Assembly (NCBI GenBank): GCA_964581605.1
Contig: CAZOPF010000131.1
Location: forward strand, 1 to 13,966
DNA length: 13,966 nucleotides
From: CAADGU01 sp964581605
GTDB taxonomy: Bacteria > Chloroflexota > Anaerolineae > Promineifilales > Promineifilaceae
Reading direction: 5' to 3'
The position numbers and the translations under genes were made by a program. Below are positions 6,541-13,912 of this stretch, piece by piece. The notes under the pieces were generated by a model. It did not search any database. It saw only the letters and a program-made list of their open reading frames with translations, and was not told where the DNA came from. Position 1 is the stretch's first letter; every line of letters begins with the position of its first letter.

Positions 6541-6918
6541 ATGGCAAAAATTCTCCTGGTTGAAGATGATTTAATCATCCAACATCTGATGCTGTTTTAT
6601 TTGCAGGATCAACAGCATCAGGTATTGGTCGCCGCTAACGGCCGTGATGGGGTTACGCTCGCCAGTGACGAACAACCCGACCTGATCATCATGGATTTAC
6701 GGCTGCCGGTGCTGGATGGCTGGCAGGCCACCGAGCAGTTAAAGAGTTCCCCCACAACCGCCAACATCCCCGTTTTAGCCTTAACGGCCCAATCTTATAC
6801 GGCCGTGCGCGAACGATTCCAACAAACAGGCTGCGATGGCTATATCAGCAAACCAATCAACTTTCCTGACCTTTTTGTGCAAATTGACTCCCTGACCAAA
6901 AGCAAAATCTCCGCCTGA
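6541..6918 (+). CDS. Single-domain response regulator (CheY-like receiver)
   Basis: 125 aa, a stand-alone receiver domain and nothing else. The acidic pocket is Glu8-Asp9-Asp10, the phospho-acceptor is Asp52 in IIMDLRLPVLDGW, the switch residue is Thr82 in LALTAQS, and Lys104 lies in ISKPIN, so all catalytic residues are present. The sequence resembles the short DivK/Spo0F-type receivers that relay phosphate or bind partner proteins and do not bind DNA. No histidine kinase lies next to it, so its partner is elsewhere in the genome. The gene stands alone, divergent from the lipoprotein and convergent with the patatin gene. No strong ribosome site is seen; GGTGAAAAT precedes ATG. Confidence 0.95.
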   Translation: MAKILLVEDDLIIQHLMLFYLQDQQHQVLVAANGRDGVTLASDEQPDLIIMDLRLPVLDGWQATEQLKSSPTTANIPVLALTAQSYTAVRERFQQTGCDGYISKPINFPDLFVQIDSLTKSKISA

Positions 6919-6929
6919 TCCGCTTAAAA

Positions 6930-6958
6930 ACATCCGATTTTCCCCAAAAATCGGATGT
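6930..6958 (-). terminator. Intrinsic terminator between convergent genes
   Basis: Perfect 12-bp stem (6930-6941 with 6947-6958) around a 5-base loop. Read leftwards it is followed by a short T-run, fitting termination of the patatin operon, whose stop codon lies 15 bp away. It also ends the response regulator, 11 bp from its stop, but with a poor T-run in that direction. Confidence 0.8.
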
Positions 6959-6973
6959 CTACTCAAGGTTCCC

Positions 6974-7894
6974 CTACAAAAAGAACTGCTCCACCCAGGC
7001 CACCGTCGGGCCAATATCCACAGCATTGGCATAAGCAATCAATTTATCCATACTCCCCACATCATCCAATTCTATCGGTTCCGGCAGCGGCTGATTCAGG
7101 CGATGATACTGTTCGGCCCCCAAGATACGGCTACATTCATAATTCTGCGCGTCCATTGAACCCTCCAGCATGATGGGAATGGCCGGGCTGGCCCATTGCA
7201 GCAGCCCCCAATTGTTTCGCTCGCCCTCTATCGCTTGCGGGGACAGACCGGTGCCGAAAGATAGTAAACGAATATCGCCTAACTGCTGTCCGCCGGTAGC
7301 CGGATCAAGCGCCTGCGCTAACGCCACCATCGTCGGGCTGTTGGCCGCCACCCCACCATCTACGTACCCCTGATACGACGGGAAATAGGTAGGCGCAGCA
7401 CTGGTATACATGGCAACATCGGCCAGCCGCACAACGGGATCGCCCGTGGGTCCGGGAAAGTTGTGGAAGAATTTGGGCTGCCAGCAGCCATAGCCACCAT
7501 GCTCACGCTGTAAGTCAAAGCTGGAAATAAGGACATATTTGCCTTGCTGCGCCAGGTCACTCATCGTTAATGTGCCCAACTCGCCAGTCACCGCTTCGTG
7601 CAACTCCTGGTTATTATATTTAGCGCCAATCAGTCCCCACAAGGTGCGCAATTTCCAAAACAAGGAACGGGAAAAGATACGCGGCCCCCATTGCTGATAA
7701 AGGGCGACGCCTTCGGCCGGTGAGCGCCCGGCGGCCAACCCCAAAGCGATGATACCACCAGTGGAAGTACCGGCGTAGAGGTGAATGTCATCCAGGAAGG
7801 TGGGCACGGCCGTTTGAATGCGTGTGAGCAGCACGGCCGTGTACAACCCCCGTATCCCACCCCCATCCAGACACAAAATGCGAAACTTACTCAT
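6974..7894 (-). CDS. Patatin-like phospholipase
   Basis: 306 aa from ATG 7894-7892. It has the complete patatin catalytic set: oxyanion loop DGGGIRG (10-16), nucleophile elbow GTSTGG with Ser44, and VDGGVAAN with the catalytic Asp179. These enzymes cleave acyl chains from phospholipids using a Ser-Asp dyad. No signal peptide or membrane helix is present, so it is cytosolic, possibly acting on the inner membrane face. The start is set by AAAGG upstream and by the DGGGIRG position close to the N-terminus. It overlaps the stop of the upstream PPOX gene by ATGA, which implies translational coupling. Cytosolic patatins of this size serve in lipid turnover and also as effectors of some phage-defence systems (CapV); here no cyclase or sensor of that system is adjacent. 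Confidence 0.93.
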   Translation of the reverse strand: MSKFRILCLDGGGIRGLYTAVLLTRIQTAVPTFLDDIHLYAGTSTGGIIALGLAAGRSPAEGVALYQQWGPRIFSRSLFWKLRTLWGLIGAKYNNQELHEAVTGELGTLTMSDLAQQGKYVLISSFDLQREHGGYGCWQPKFFHNFPGPTGDPVVRLADVAMYTSAAPTYFPSYQGYVDGGVAANSPTMVALAQALDPATGGQQLGDIRLLSFGTGLSPQAIEGERNNWGLLQWASPAIPIMLEGSMDAQNYECSRILGAEQYHRLNQPLPEPIELDDVGSMDKLIAYANAVDIGPTVAWVEQFFL

Positions 7895-8286
7895 GATACC
7901 TTTACCACGCGCTTCGGCTTGAGCCGCAGCACCACAAAATCCGCCTCTTGCCACTCTTGCAGGTACTGCTGCGCCTTTTCCGGCGATTCGTAGTGGTGGA
8001 TGATGCGGGCAGCCAGGTGATGGTCAGGGTCATCTTCTACCGTCAGGTCACCATCAACCAGATAACAGGGGCTGCCTACCGGGTCGCCGCCAATGGCAAT
8101 GTTGCCTTTGGGGTTTGCCAGTGCGTTTTTCACTTTGCGGTTATCCCGGCTGGAAAACAGCATTATTTCCTCCCCATCCAGCATGAACCAGACGGGAATA
8201 GTGTGCGGATACCCGTCTGGGCGGATGGTGGTTAACCGGACAATAACTGGCTGGGACAAAACGATAACTGCCTGTTCATCAAACAT
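7891..8286 (-). CDS. PPOX-class FMN/F420-binding oxidoreductase-like protein
   Basis: 131 aa from ATG 8286-8284. The split-barrel pattern of the pyridoxamine-phosphate-oxidase-like superfamily is clear: IVRLTTIRPDGYPHTIPVWF (about 15-34), MLFSSRDNRKVKNALANPKG (about 42-61), then VVLRLKPKRVVKV at the end. Within the superfamily it looks most like the small F420-dependent PPOX-class reductases. Cofactor and substrate cannot be read from the sequence. AGGAGAG at a good distance upstream fixes this start over a longer frame reaching 8382. Its stop overlaps the patatin start by ATGA, so the two are made together. A functional link between them, such as redox processing of a lipid product, is not evident. 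Confidence 0.88.
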   Translation of the reverse strand: MFDEQAVIVLSQPVIVRLTTIRPDGYPHTIPVWFMLDGEEIMLFSSRDNRKVKNALANPKGNIAIGGDPVGSPCYLVDGDLTVEDDPDHHLAARIIHHYESPEKAQQYLQEWQEADFVVLRLKPKRVVKVS

Positions 8287-8574
8287 ATCATCTCTCCTGA
8301 AAATAGCGGATTTTTCGTGCGCGGTACGCTTATGAAAACTCCTTTGAGGATTACGCTGCCGGTTTCGCCAGACTGTTACCAATGAATGCGCCAGGTGCGC
8401 CGGTAATTACGCCAATAACGCCATAAAAGAGAATGCGACAACAGCTATCATCAACACCTTCATGCCCCCGTCTGGGCAAAAATCTGCGCCGTTTTTGGGC
8501 CGCCTATCTGCCCGATCCGCCCCATAAAATCCCCCAGCAAATGCAACACACCCTTTGTCAAATCGCCTTACAAC
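8287..8574. other. Intergenic region upstream of the PPOX-patatin pair
   Basis: A 288-bp gap after the TIR-WD40 stop. On the minus strand a tiny hydrophobic frame (MKVLMIAVVAFSFMALLA, 8463-8407) ends just where another frame reads VIGVITGAPGAFIGNSL up to TAA at 8353-8351. Together they could be a broken small membrane protein, but the start lacks a good ribosome site. AAAGGAG occurs about 50 bp before the PPOX start without a usable start codon after it. I see no clear terminator or promoter. Confidence 0.35.
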
Positions 8575-11500
8575 TTATTCCAGATCACAGGTTGGCTGCG
8601 GTTCTCCTTTGCCAAAAAAGACGTGCCATTCGTCGGCCGTCAGGTTCCGACCCGCCACGGCACAGGCACGTGCAACCACCTCGGTCAGCGGCAGGGGCAT
8701 CCACAATTTGGCGTCGCCATCCTGCCCAGCCGTGACAATGCGTTGATTATCGGACAGGAATTGCAATGTGACAAGCGGCCCGTTGTGGCCGGGCAATACC
8801 ATTGAATAGCCGCCCGGCTGCTCGCCGCCCGGCTGCTCGCCGCCCATCTGCCACAAGCGGGCATCATAATCGCTGCTGNNNNNNNNNNNNNNNNNNNNNN
8901 NNNNNNNNNNNNNNNNNNNNNNNNNNNNNNNNNNNNNNNNNNNNNNNNNNNNNNNNNNNNNNNNNNNNNNNNNNNNNNGCCGCCCGGCTGCTCGCCGCCC
9001 ATCTGCCACAAGCGGGCATCATAATCGCTGCTGCCAGTAGCCAGCCAACGGCCGTCGCCACTAAATGCCAGCGATGTTATCTCGCCGTCATGCCCTTCGA
9101 TTTCATAAAAAGTGGTAGCTGGATCAGCCGCCGCCATATCCCAAACCCGCGCCAGGCCATCGCCGCCACCGCTGACCAGGGTACGGCCGTCGGGGCTGTA
9201 TGCCAGGGCCAATATCTCACCGGTATGCCCGGATAGCGTTAAGGGTGGGGTGCCCGGTTGAGCTACATCCCAGACATTCACATGCGTATCGGAACTGCCG
9301 GATGCCACATGCTGCCCATCCGGGCTAAAAGCCAGCACCCACACACTGCCGGTATGTCCTGTTAAGGTAACTGGCACGTCTATCAGCCCGGCATCTGAGA
9401 TGTCCCATAGGCGGAGGGTTTCATCACGACTGGCCGAAGCCAGGGTTTGGCCGTCCGGGCTGAATGCAATCATTGTCACCTTGTCGGCATGGGCGGGAAT
9501 GGTGCGCATCGTCGCCACCGGATCGGGTGCAGCCAGGTCCCATTGGTGCAGGTTTCCACCCTCATCGGAGGCAATGGCCCAACGGCCGTCTGGACTGATC
9601 GCTACACCATGTGTATTCACCGGGCTGTCGAATTGACCAAGCAATACACCATCCCTGTTCGTCAGGTCGGCCAGATTGTAAAGGCGAACGGTGCGGTCGG
9701 CGCCGCCACTCACCAGCCAACGGCCGTCGCTGCTCATGGCAATGGTCTGCACCGGCCCTGTGTGCCCGGTTAATGGCAGCGGCCGCGCCCCTGGCGCCGC
9801 CAAGGGCCAGAGGTAGATCATCTGGTCTTTAGCGGCCGTTGCCAGCCATTGCTCATCTGGGCTGACGGCCGTGCTCAAAATTTCGTCACGATGGGCATGG
9901 AACGTATGCACCCCGGCCGTCTGCTGCAAATCAGCCAACTGCCAGAAACGCACCGTCTGGTCGCCGCCGGTACTGAGCAGCCAATCGCCCTGATGGCTGA
10001 TCGCCAGGCGGTACACGGGCGCGTCATGCCCGCTCAGGAAGATGGGGTCAACATTCGGTTCATCAGAAGTCACATCCCACAACCGCACCAATCGATCCCG
10101 GCTGGCAGTGGCCAGGGTACGGCCGTCCGCGCTAAACACGGCATACCATACCTGATCTTCATGATCGTCAAAAATAATAGGAGCAGCAGCGGGATCGGCC
10201 GCTGTGAGGTCCCACATAATCGCTGTATTGTCATCACTGGCAGAAACCAGCCAGTGGCCGTCCGGGCTGAAATCAAGGTTGTTGACGTATTCTTCGTGGT
10301 GGGGCAGCGGATGGGGCGCGAAGGGGGCGGCCGTCGGCCATAAATTGACATCACCCACTACATCAGAGGTGGCAAAAAAACGGCCGTCCGGGCTAAAACC
10401 CACATCAGAAATTTCAGCCTGATGGGTCTGCACATCGGCCAGGAGTGCCGGATAATCGGCGGCCGTCAGATCCCACAGCCGCACTTCGCCCAGGATGTCG
10501 CCGCTGACCAGGGCACGGCCGTCTGGGCTGATATCCAAAAATTCCACAGACCCATTGTGCCCCACCAACCGGCCCAACGGCCGGGTGGGATCAGCAGCGG
10601 CCAAATCCCACAACAAAATCAGGTTATCAGCGCCAGCCGAAGCCAGAATGCGGCCGTCATCCGAAAAATCAATGTTGCGCACCCCGCTGCTATGCCCATT
10701 CAACACAATGGGTAGCGCGGCCGGATTGGGTGCTGTCATATCCCACAACCGCACTGAACCATCCCCGCTGGCGGTGGCCGCCCAACGGCCGTCTGAGCTA
10801 AAAGCCACTTTTTTGATGGCAGCCGTATGGCCGGGCAGCAACACGCCTGTTTCCGCCGGGCGGGGTGCGGTCATGTCCCATAAATAAACCTGCCCATCCC
10901 CATCGCCGGTGATCAACCAGTGATCGTCAGGGCTGAGGGCCAGCGTATTGATGTTGGCTCCGTGGGCCCGAGAGACTACGCCGCCAGTGGCCGCCAGAAT
11001 GCGACGCAGCGCATCCTCAGCCAACTGGTCTGGCTCATCGGCAAAGATGTTGACTGCTTCAATGCCCAACAAGAGGGCGCGTTGTGGAAATTCATACTGT
11101 TCGGCCAACGCTTCGCCGGTTAGCTCGTGAGCGAAGGCGCGGCGGTAATTTTCATTGGCCTGGAAGTATTGCAGCACAGCCACCACTGCCAACAACACGG
11201 TGACGACCAAAGCGGAGGAGACGGCCGTGAGGATGATGCGCTGCCTGCGGGCCGCATCTTGCCGCCCGGCCTGGATGTATTCCACCTGCAAGGGAGTGGC
11301 GGCCGGCTCTTTCCCGGCCGCTTCAGCCAGCCAATGTTCCGCTTTTTGCAAATCTTCACCGCGCATGGTGTAGCTGTGGCCCCGGCCGTTGGCGTCCCAT
11401 TCCACCGCCCGGCGAATGAGGCGGGTGTGCATTTGCACCCAGTCCAGGTCGGTGTTGATGGTCTCAATCAGTTGGGGCAGAGTGGCGGCATAATCGTCCT

Positions 11501-11870
11501 GCGGCCGCATGTAGACCCAGTTGGTGGCGGCGATTTTTTCGTGCATGGGGTCCCCTTTTTGGGGATCGCGGAACAGGATGGGGATGAGGCGTTTGTTGTT
11601 GGCAACGGCCGTTGCCAGTTCATCGCCGCACACTTTGGAATTGAGCGAATCGGGGCTGATGACAAAAAGGACGGCGTCGGCCCCTTCAATAGCCCCCTTA
11701 ATTTCTGCCCACCAGTCGGCGCTGAGGGGAATGCCTTCCCAATCTACCCAGGTTTCAATCTGGCTGCTAACCAGTCCTTCATGCAGTTGGCGGACAAATT
11801 CTTTATCTTTACGCGAATAAGAAACAAAGACACGGCCGTTGCGTGGCCCAGACCCATTCCTACCGGACAT
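8575..11870 (-). CDS. TIR - transmembrane - 16x WD40 protein, interrupted by a false gap
   Basis: Collapsing the second gap (155 bp) gives a continuous 1046-aa protein. Residues 12-140 are a TIR domain: VFVSYSRKDKEF, WVDWEGIPLSADWWAEI, then ISPDSLNSKVCGDELATA, where Glu84 matches the NADase glutamate of catalytic TIRs. Residues 145-210 hold RGEDLQKAEHWLAEAAGKEP, then a basic stretch. A membrane helix spans about 211-233. Residues 302 onward carry 16 WD40 repeats by my count (pattern GH..V..vaFSPDGR.laSgs.D..vrlWD), enough for two propellers. A tail reads RACAVAGRNLTADEWHVFFG. The TIR lies before a single helix, so it is probably cytosolic and the propellers lie on the far side, as a sensor or scaffold. 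TIR domains may make signalling nucleotides or deplete NAD; which applies here is unknown. The end is TAA at 8577-8575, read in the corrected frame. Confidence 0.9.
8809..8845 (-). repeat. 15-bp tandem repeat encoding GGEQP units
   Basis: The 15-bp unit at 8809-8823 repeats at 8824-8838 and begins a third time. It encodes GGEQP, GGEQP, GG between WD40 repeats 15 and 16. The false gap lies on this repeat, so the copy number given by the assembly may be wrong. Confidence 0.75.
8824..9033. other. Artefactual scaffold gap with 55-bp flanking duplicate
   Basis: Bases 8824-8878 and 8979-9033 are identical over exactly 55 bp and flank 100 Ns (8879-8978). Removing one copy and the Ns restores the WD40 frame, joining repeat 15 to repeat 16 through the GGEQP linker. 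It matches the first gap in overlap length and size. Confidence 0.9.
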
Positions 11871-11927
11871 ATACTCTACCCTTGTTTTACTTCAGATTGG
11901 TCATTAATCGTTGGGGTAATGTTAACC

Positions 11928-11943
11928 GGGGGATAGTACCCCC
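11928..11943 (-). repeat. G5/C5 hairpin in the leader region of the TIR-WD40 gene
   Basis: GGGGG-ATAGTA-CCCCC is a 5-bp perfect stem. It lies in the 118-bp space (11871-11988) between the decayed lipoprotein gene and the TIR-WD40 start. No T-run follows it on either strand. It may be a regulatory structure, or the remains of a terminator for the upstream mutase unit. Confidence 0.4.
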
Positions 11944-11988
11944 TCAACCTGAAATAAGTCCTACAGGCAGGCATCAGGCAGGTATGGT

Positions 11989-12450
11989 TCAGCCATTCGG
12001 CACGTACTTTAGTAAGGTCAACTGATTGGCTTCGGTGATGACTGTTAAGAAACTCCTTTGGCGTGCAAGATAAACAGGGCCGGCCGGCATTGGGATAGGC
12101 TCAGAAACCCATGTTTGGCCGCCATCTACCGATTTGCGTACATGCGTTGCCCCACCGCAGGTGTAGATGACTTTGGGGTTGATGATTTCAATGCCATAAC
12201 GGCAATCGGCCGCACTGTCTGTTTCCAGCTATGTTTCTGCCCCATCAGCGGAATAGGCCATCTCCCCCATAACGCCGCCGGTTACGGCCGTTTGTTCATC
12301 CCAAAACCCGGCCGTCATAATGGAATGACGTTCGTCATATACACCCACCACCTGCCAGGGTTCAGCGTGTATGGGCGCGGCTGTCTTCGTTTGGGTACAG
12401 GCGGTCAGAGCAACCATCAAGACAGCCAGACCAATGAGAAGGGCTTTTAT
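11989..12450 (-). pseudogene. BNR/Ycf48-like lipoprotein gene with lost start codon and internal amber stop
   Basis: Read through one stop, this frame encodes 153 residues. It opens with a textbook lipoprotein signal: basic residue 2, a hydrophobic core (KALLIGLAVLMVALTAC) and lipobox LTAC with Cys18. That peptide begins exactly at an ATA codon (12450-12448), 6 bp after GGAG, where an ATG is expected. Codon 74 is TAG (12231-12229) where the Asp-box motif S-x-D-G-x-x-T-W needs Trp, a TGG to TAG change. After it the frame stays open for 79 codons and gives a second, intact box SVDGGQTW. Asp boxes mark BNR/sialidase-like propellers such as Ycf48. Only about two blades remain, so the 3' end may be lost too. 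It follows the mutase by 12 bp and was likely cotranscribed. Alternatives: translation from AUA with stop readthrough, or sequencing errors. Confidence 0.6.
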
Positions 12451-12462
12451 AAGATTCTCCGG

Positions 12463-13902
12463 TTATGCTTTGTGGGCCATTTCTTCGCCGAAATTGAGCA
12501 AGGCTTTGACACGGCCGTCGTCTGGCGCTTCGGCATAGACACGGAGGACAGGTTCGGTACCAGACGGCCGTATCAACAACCAGCTCCCATCACTCAAATA
12601 ATACTTCACCCCATCCACTGTCTGCACATCTTCCACGGCCACCCCGGCAATCTCGCCTGGGGCAACATTGAGCAGAAAAGCGACCATTTGCTTCTTCTCA
12701 ACCGGCCGTGCCAATTTCATATCCGTGCGGGCATATTGCGCCGGGCCGTATTGAGACAGCAGCTCTTCCACCAGTTTGTGCAGGGGCATTCGGGCGGCCG
12801 CCATCACTTCCAGCAGCAGCAGCCCCAGCAGCACCCCATCCCCTTCAGGGATATGCCCTTTAATGCTCATGCCACCCGATTCCTCGCCACCCATCACCAC
12901 GCCATTGTCCGCGCCAGCGGCGATCATCAAATCGGCAATGTGGTTAAAGCCGACGGGCGTTTCCACCAGTTCCAGCCCATAGTGAGCGGCGATGCGGTCA
13001 ATCATGCGCGTGGTGGAAACGGTGCGTACTACCTTGCCCCGCCAACCACGATTTTCCAGCAAATAACGTAGCACCAGGGCAAAAATACGATGCGGGTCTA
13101 CAAAGTTACCCAGTGCATCCACCGCGCCTATGCGGTCAGCATCACCATCGGTCGCCAGCCCCACATCCCAATGCCCGGCCTGAATGGTGGACATGAGCAG
13201 CCCCAGGTGGCGGGCTATTGGCTCCGGGTGGATGCCGCCAAAGCCGGGGTTCATCTCGTGGCGGATGTTGTGGACGTGGCTACGGCCGCGTGCCAACACC
13301 TCGCCAATCACCCCGCGCCCCGCTCCGTACATGCCATCGGCTACCACCCGCAGTTCGCCGCCAGAGATAATGTCCAGGTCTACCAGGGTGCTGAGATGTT
13401 CGTAATAAGCCCAGGCGGGATCAAACTTTTTCACGCGGTCGGTGCGAATGGCTTCTTGCAAATCCATCAGGTTGGGGCCGCGGGCTTCAGCCAGGGCGCT
13501 TTCCAGCAGTTGCTCGACTCGTTTGTGGGCGGCCGGGCTGGCCGAACCGCCGTAACTGGCTTTGAGCTTGACGCCGTTGTAACGGGGTGGGTTGTGGCTG
13601 GCGGTGATCATCACGCCGGCCGTGGCCTGCTTGTGCCACACGGCGTAGCTGATGGCCGGGGTGGGGGTGTCGGCGCGGGCCAGCCAGGTGTCAATGCGGT
13701 TGGCGGCCATCACGCGGGCCACTTCGGCCGCGTAGCGGTCGGAGAGAAAGCGGGTGTCAAAGCCAATGACGATGCTGGGGTTTTGCTCGTTTTGCTCCAA
13801 AATATAGTCGGCAATGGCCTGGGCCACCAGCCGTAGATTGGCGAAGGTAAAGGTTTCACTAATGACGGCGCGCCAGCCGTCGGTGCCGAATTTGATGGTC
13901 AT
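12463..13902 (-). CDS. Phosphoglucomutase/phosphomannomutase family protein
   Basis: 479 aa from ATG 13902-13900, a full-length alpha-D-phosphohexomutase with its four signature sites. TASHNPP holds the phosphoserine Ser102, DGDADR (252-257) is the magnesium loop, GEESGG (339-344) is the sugar-binding loop, and RPSGTEP (445-451) binds the substrate phosphate. It interconverts sugar 1- and 6-phosphates (glucose or mannose) in the cytosol, feeding cell-wall, glycan or storage-sugar synthesis. The GEESGG loop is compatible with glucose or mannose but does not decide between them. AAGGAG before the start supports it. A decayed lipoprotein gene follows 12 bp after its stop. A 7-bp tandem repeat lies 11 bp upstream of the start, where its promoter should be. 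Confidence 0.95.
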   Translation of the reverse strand: MTIKFGTDGWRAVISETFTFANLRLVAQAIADYILEQNEQNPSIVIGFDTRFLSDRYAAEVARVMAANRIDTWLARADTPTPAISYAVWHKQATAGVMITASHNPPRYNGVKLKASYGGSASPAAHKRVEQLLESALAEARGPNLMDLQEAIRTDRVKKFDPAWAYYEHLSTLVDLDIISGGELRVVADGMYGAGRGVIGEVLARGRSHVHNIRHEMNPGFGGIHPEPIARHLGLLMSTIQAGHWDVGLATDGDADRIGAVDALGNFVDPHRIFALVLRYLLENRGWRGKVVRTVSTTRMIDRIAAHYGLELVETPVGFNHIADLMIAAGADNGVVMGGEESGGMSIKGHIPEGDGVLLGLLLLEVMAAARMPLHKLVEELLSQYGPAQYARTDMKLARPVEKKQMVAFLLNVAPGEIAGVAVEDVQTVDGVKYYLSDGSWLLIRPSGTEPVLRVYAEAPDDGRVKALLNFGEEMAHKA

Positions 13903-13912
13903 AGGTCTCCTT

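Larger units (their letters stand above)
359..12571. repeat. Dispersed palindromic octamer ACGGCCGT
   Basis: Perfect copies occur about 35 times by eye count, from 359-366 to 12564-12571. Examples are 2 or 3 in each ArsR-like gene region, three in the 385-aa gene, two in the intergenic stretch after 3615 and a dozen in the TIR-WD40 gene. In coding DNA it appears as T-A-V, as N/D/H-G-R or as x-R-P, so all three frames are used. Confidence 0.75.

Noticed and set aside
6974..7894. CBASS defence system with a CapV-type patatin
   Set aside because: No nucleotide cyclase, ubiquitin-like or HORMA genes are nearby, and the patatin motifs alone do not show a defence role.
8685..8980. Alternative C-terminus of the TIR-WD40 protein read straight through the Ns
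   Set aside because: The 155-bp artefact shifts the frame. The corrected frame gives WD40 repeat 16 and a conserved-looking tail.
11127..11936. Plus-strand frame opposite the TIR domain (about 269 codons)
   Set aside because: Antisense to a clear TIR-transmembrane region, with low-complexity Gly/Val-rich translation typical of shadows.
12058..13071. Long plus-strand frame opposite the mutase and decayed lipoprotein (about 337 codons)
   Set aside because: It is antisense to a mutase with all four signature motifs, lacks recognisable domains and reads like a GC-driven shadow.
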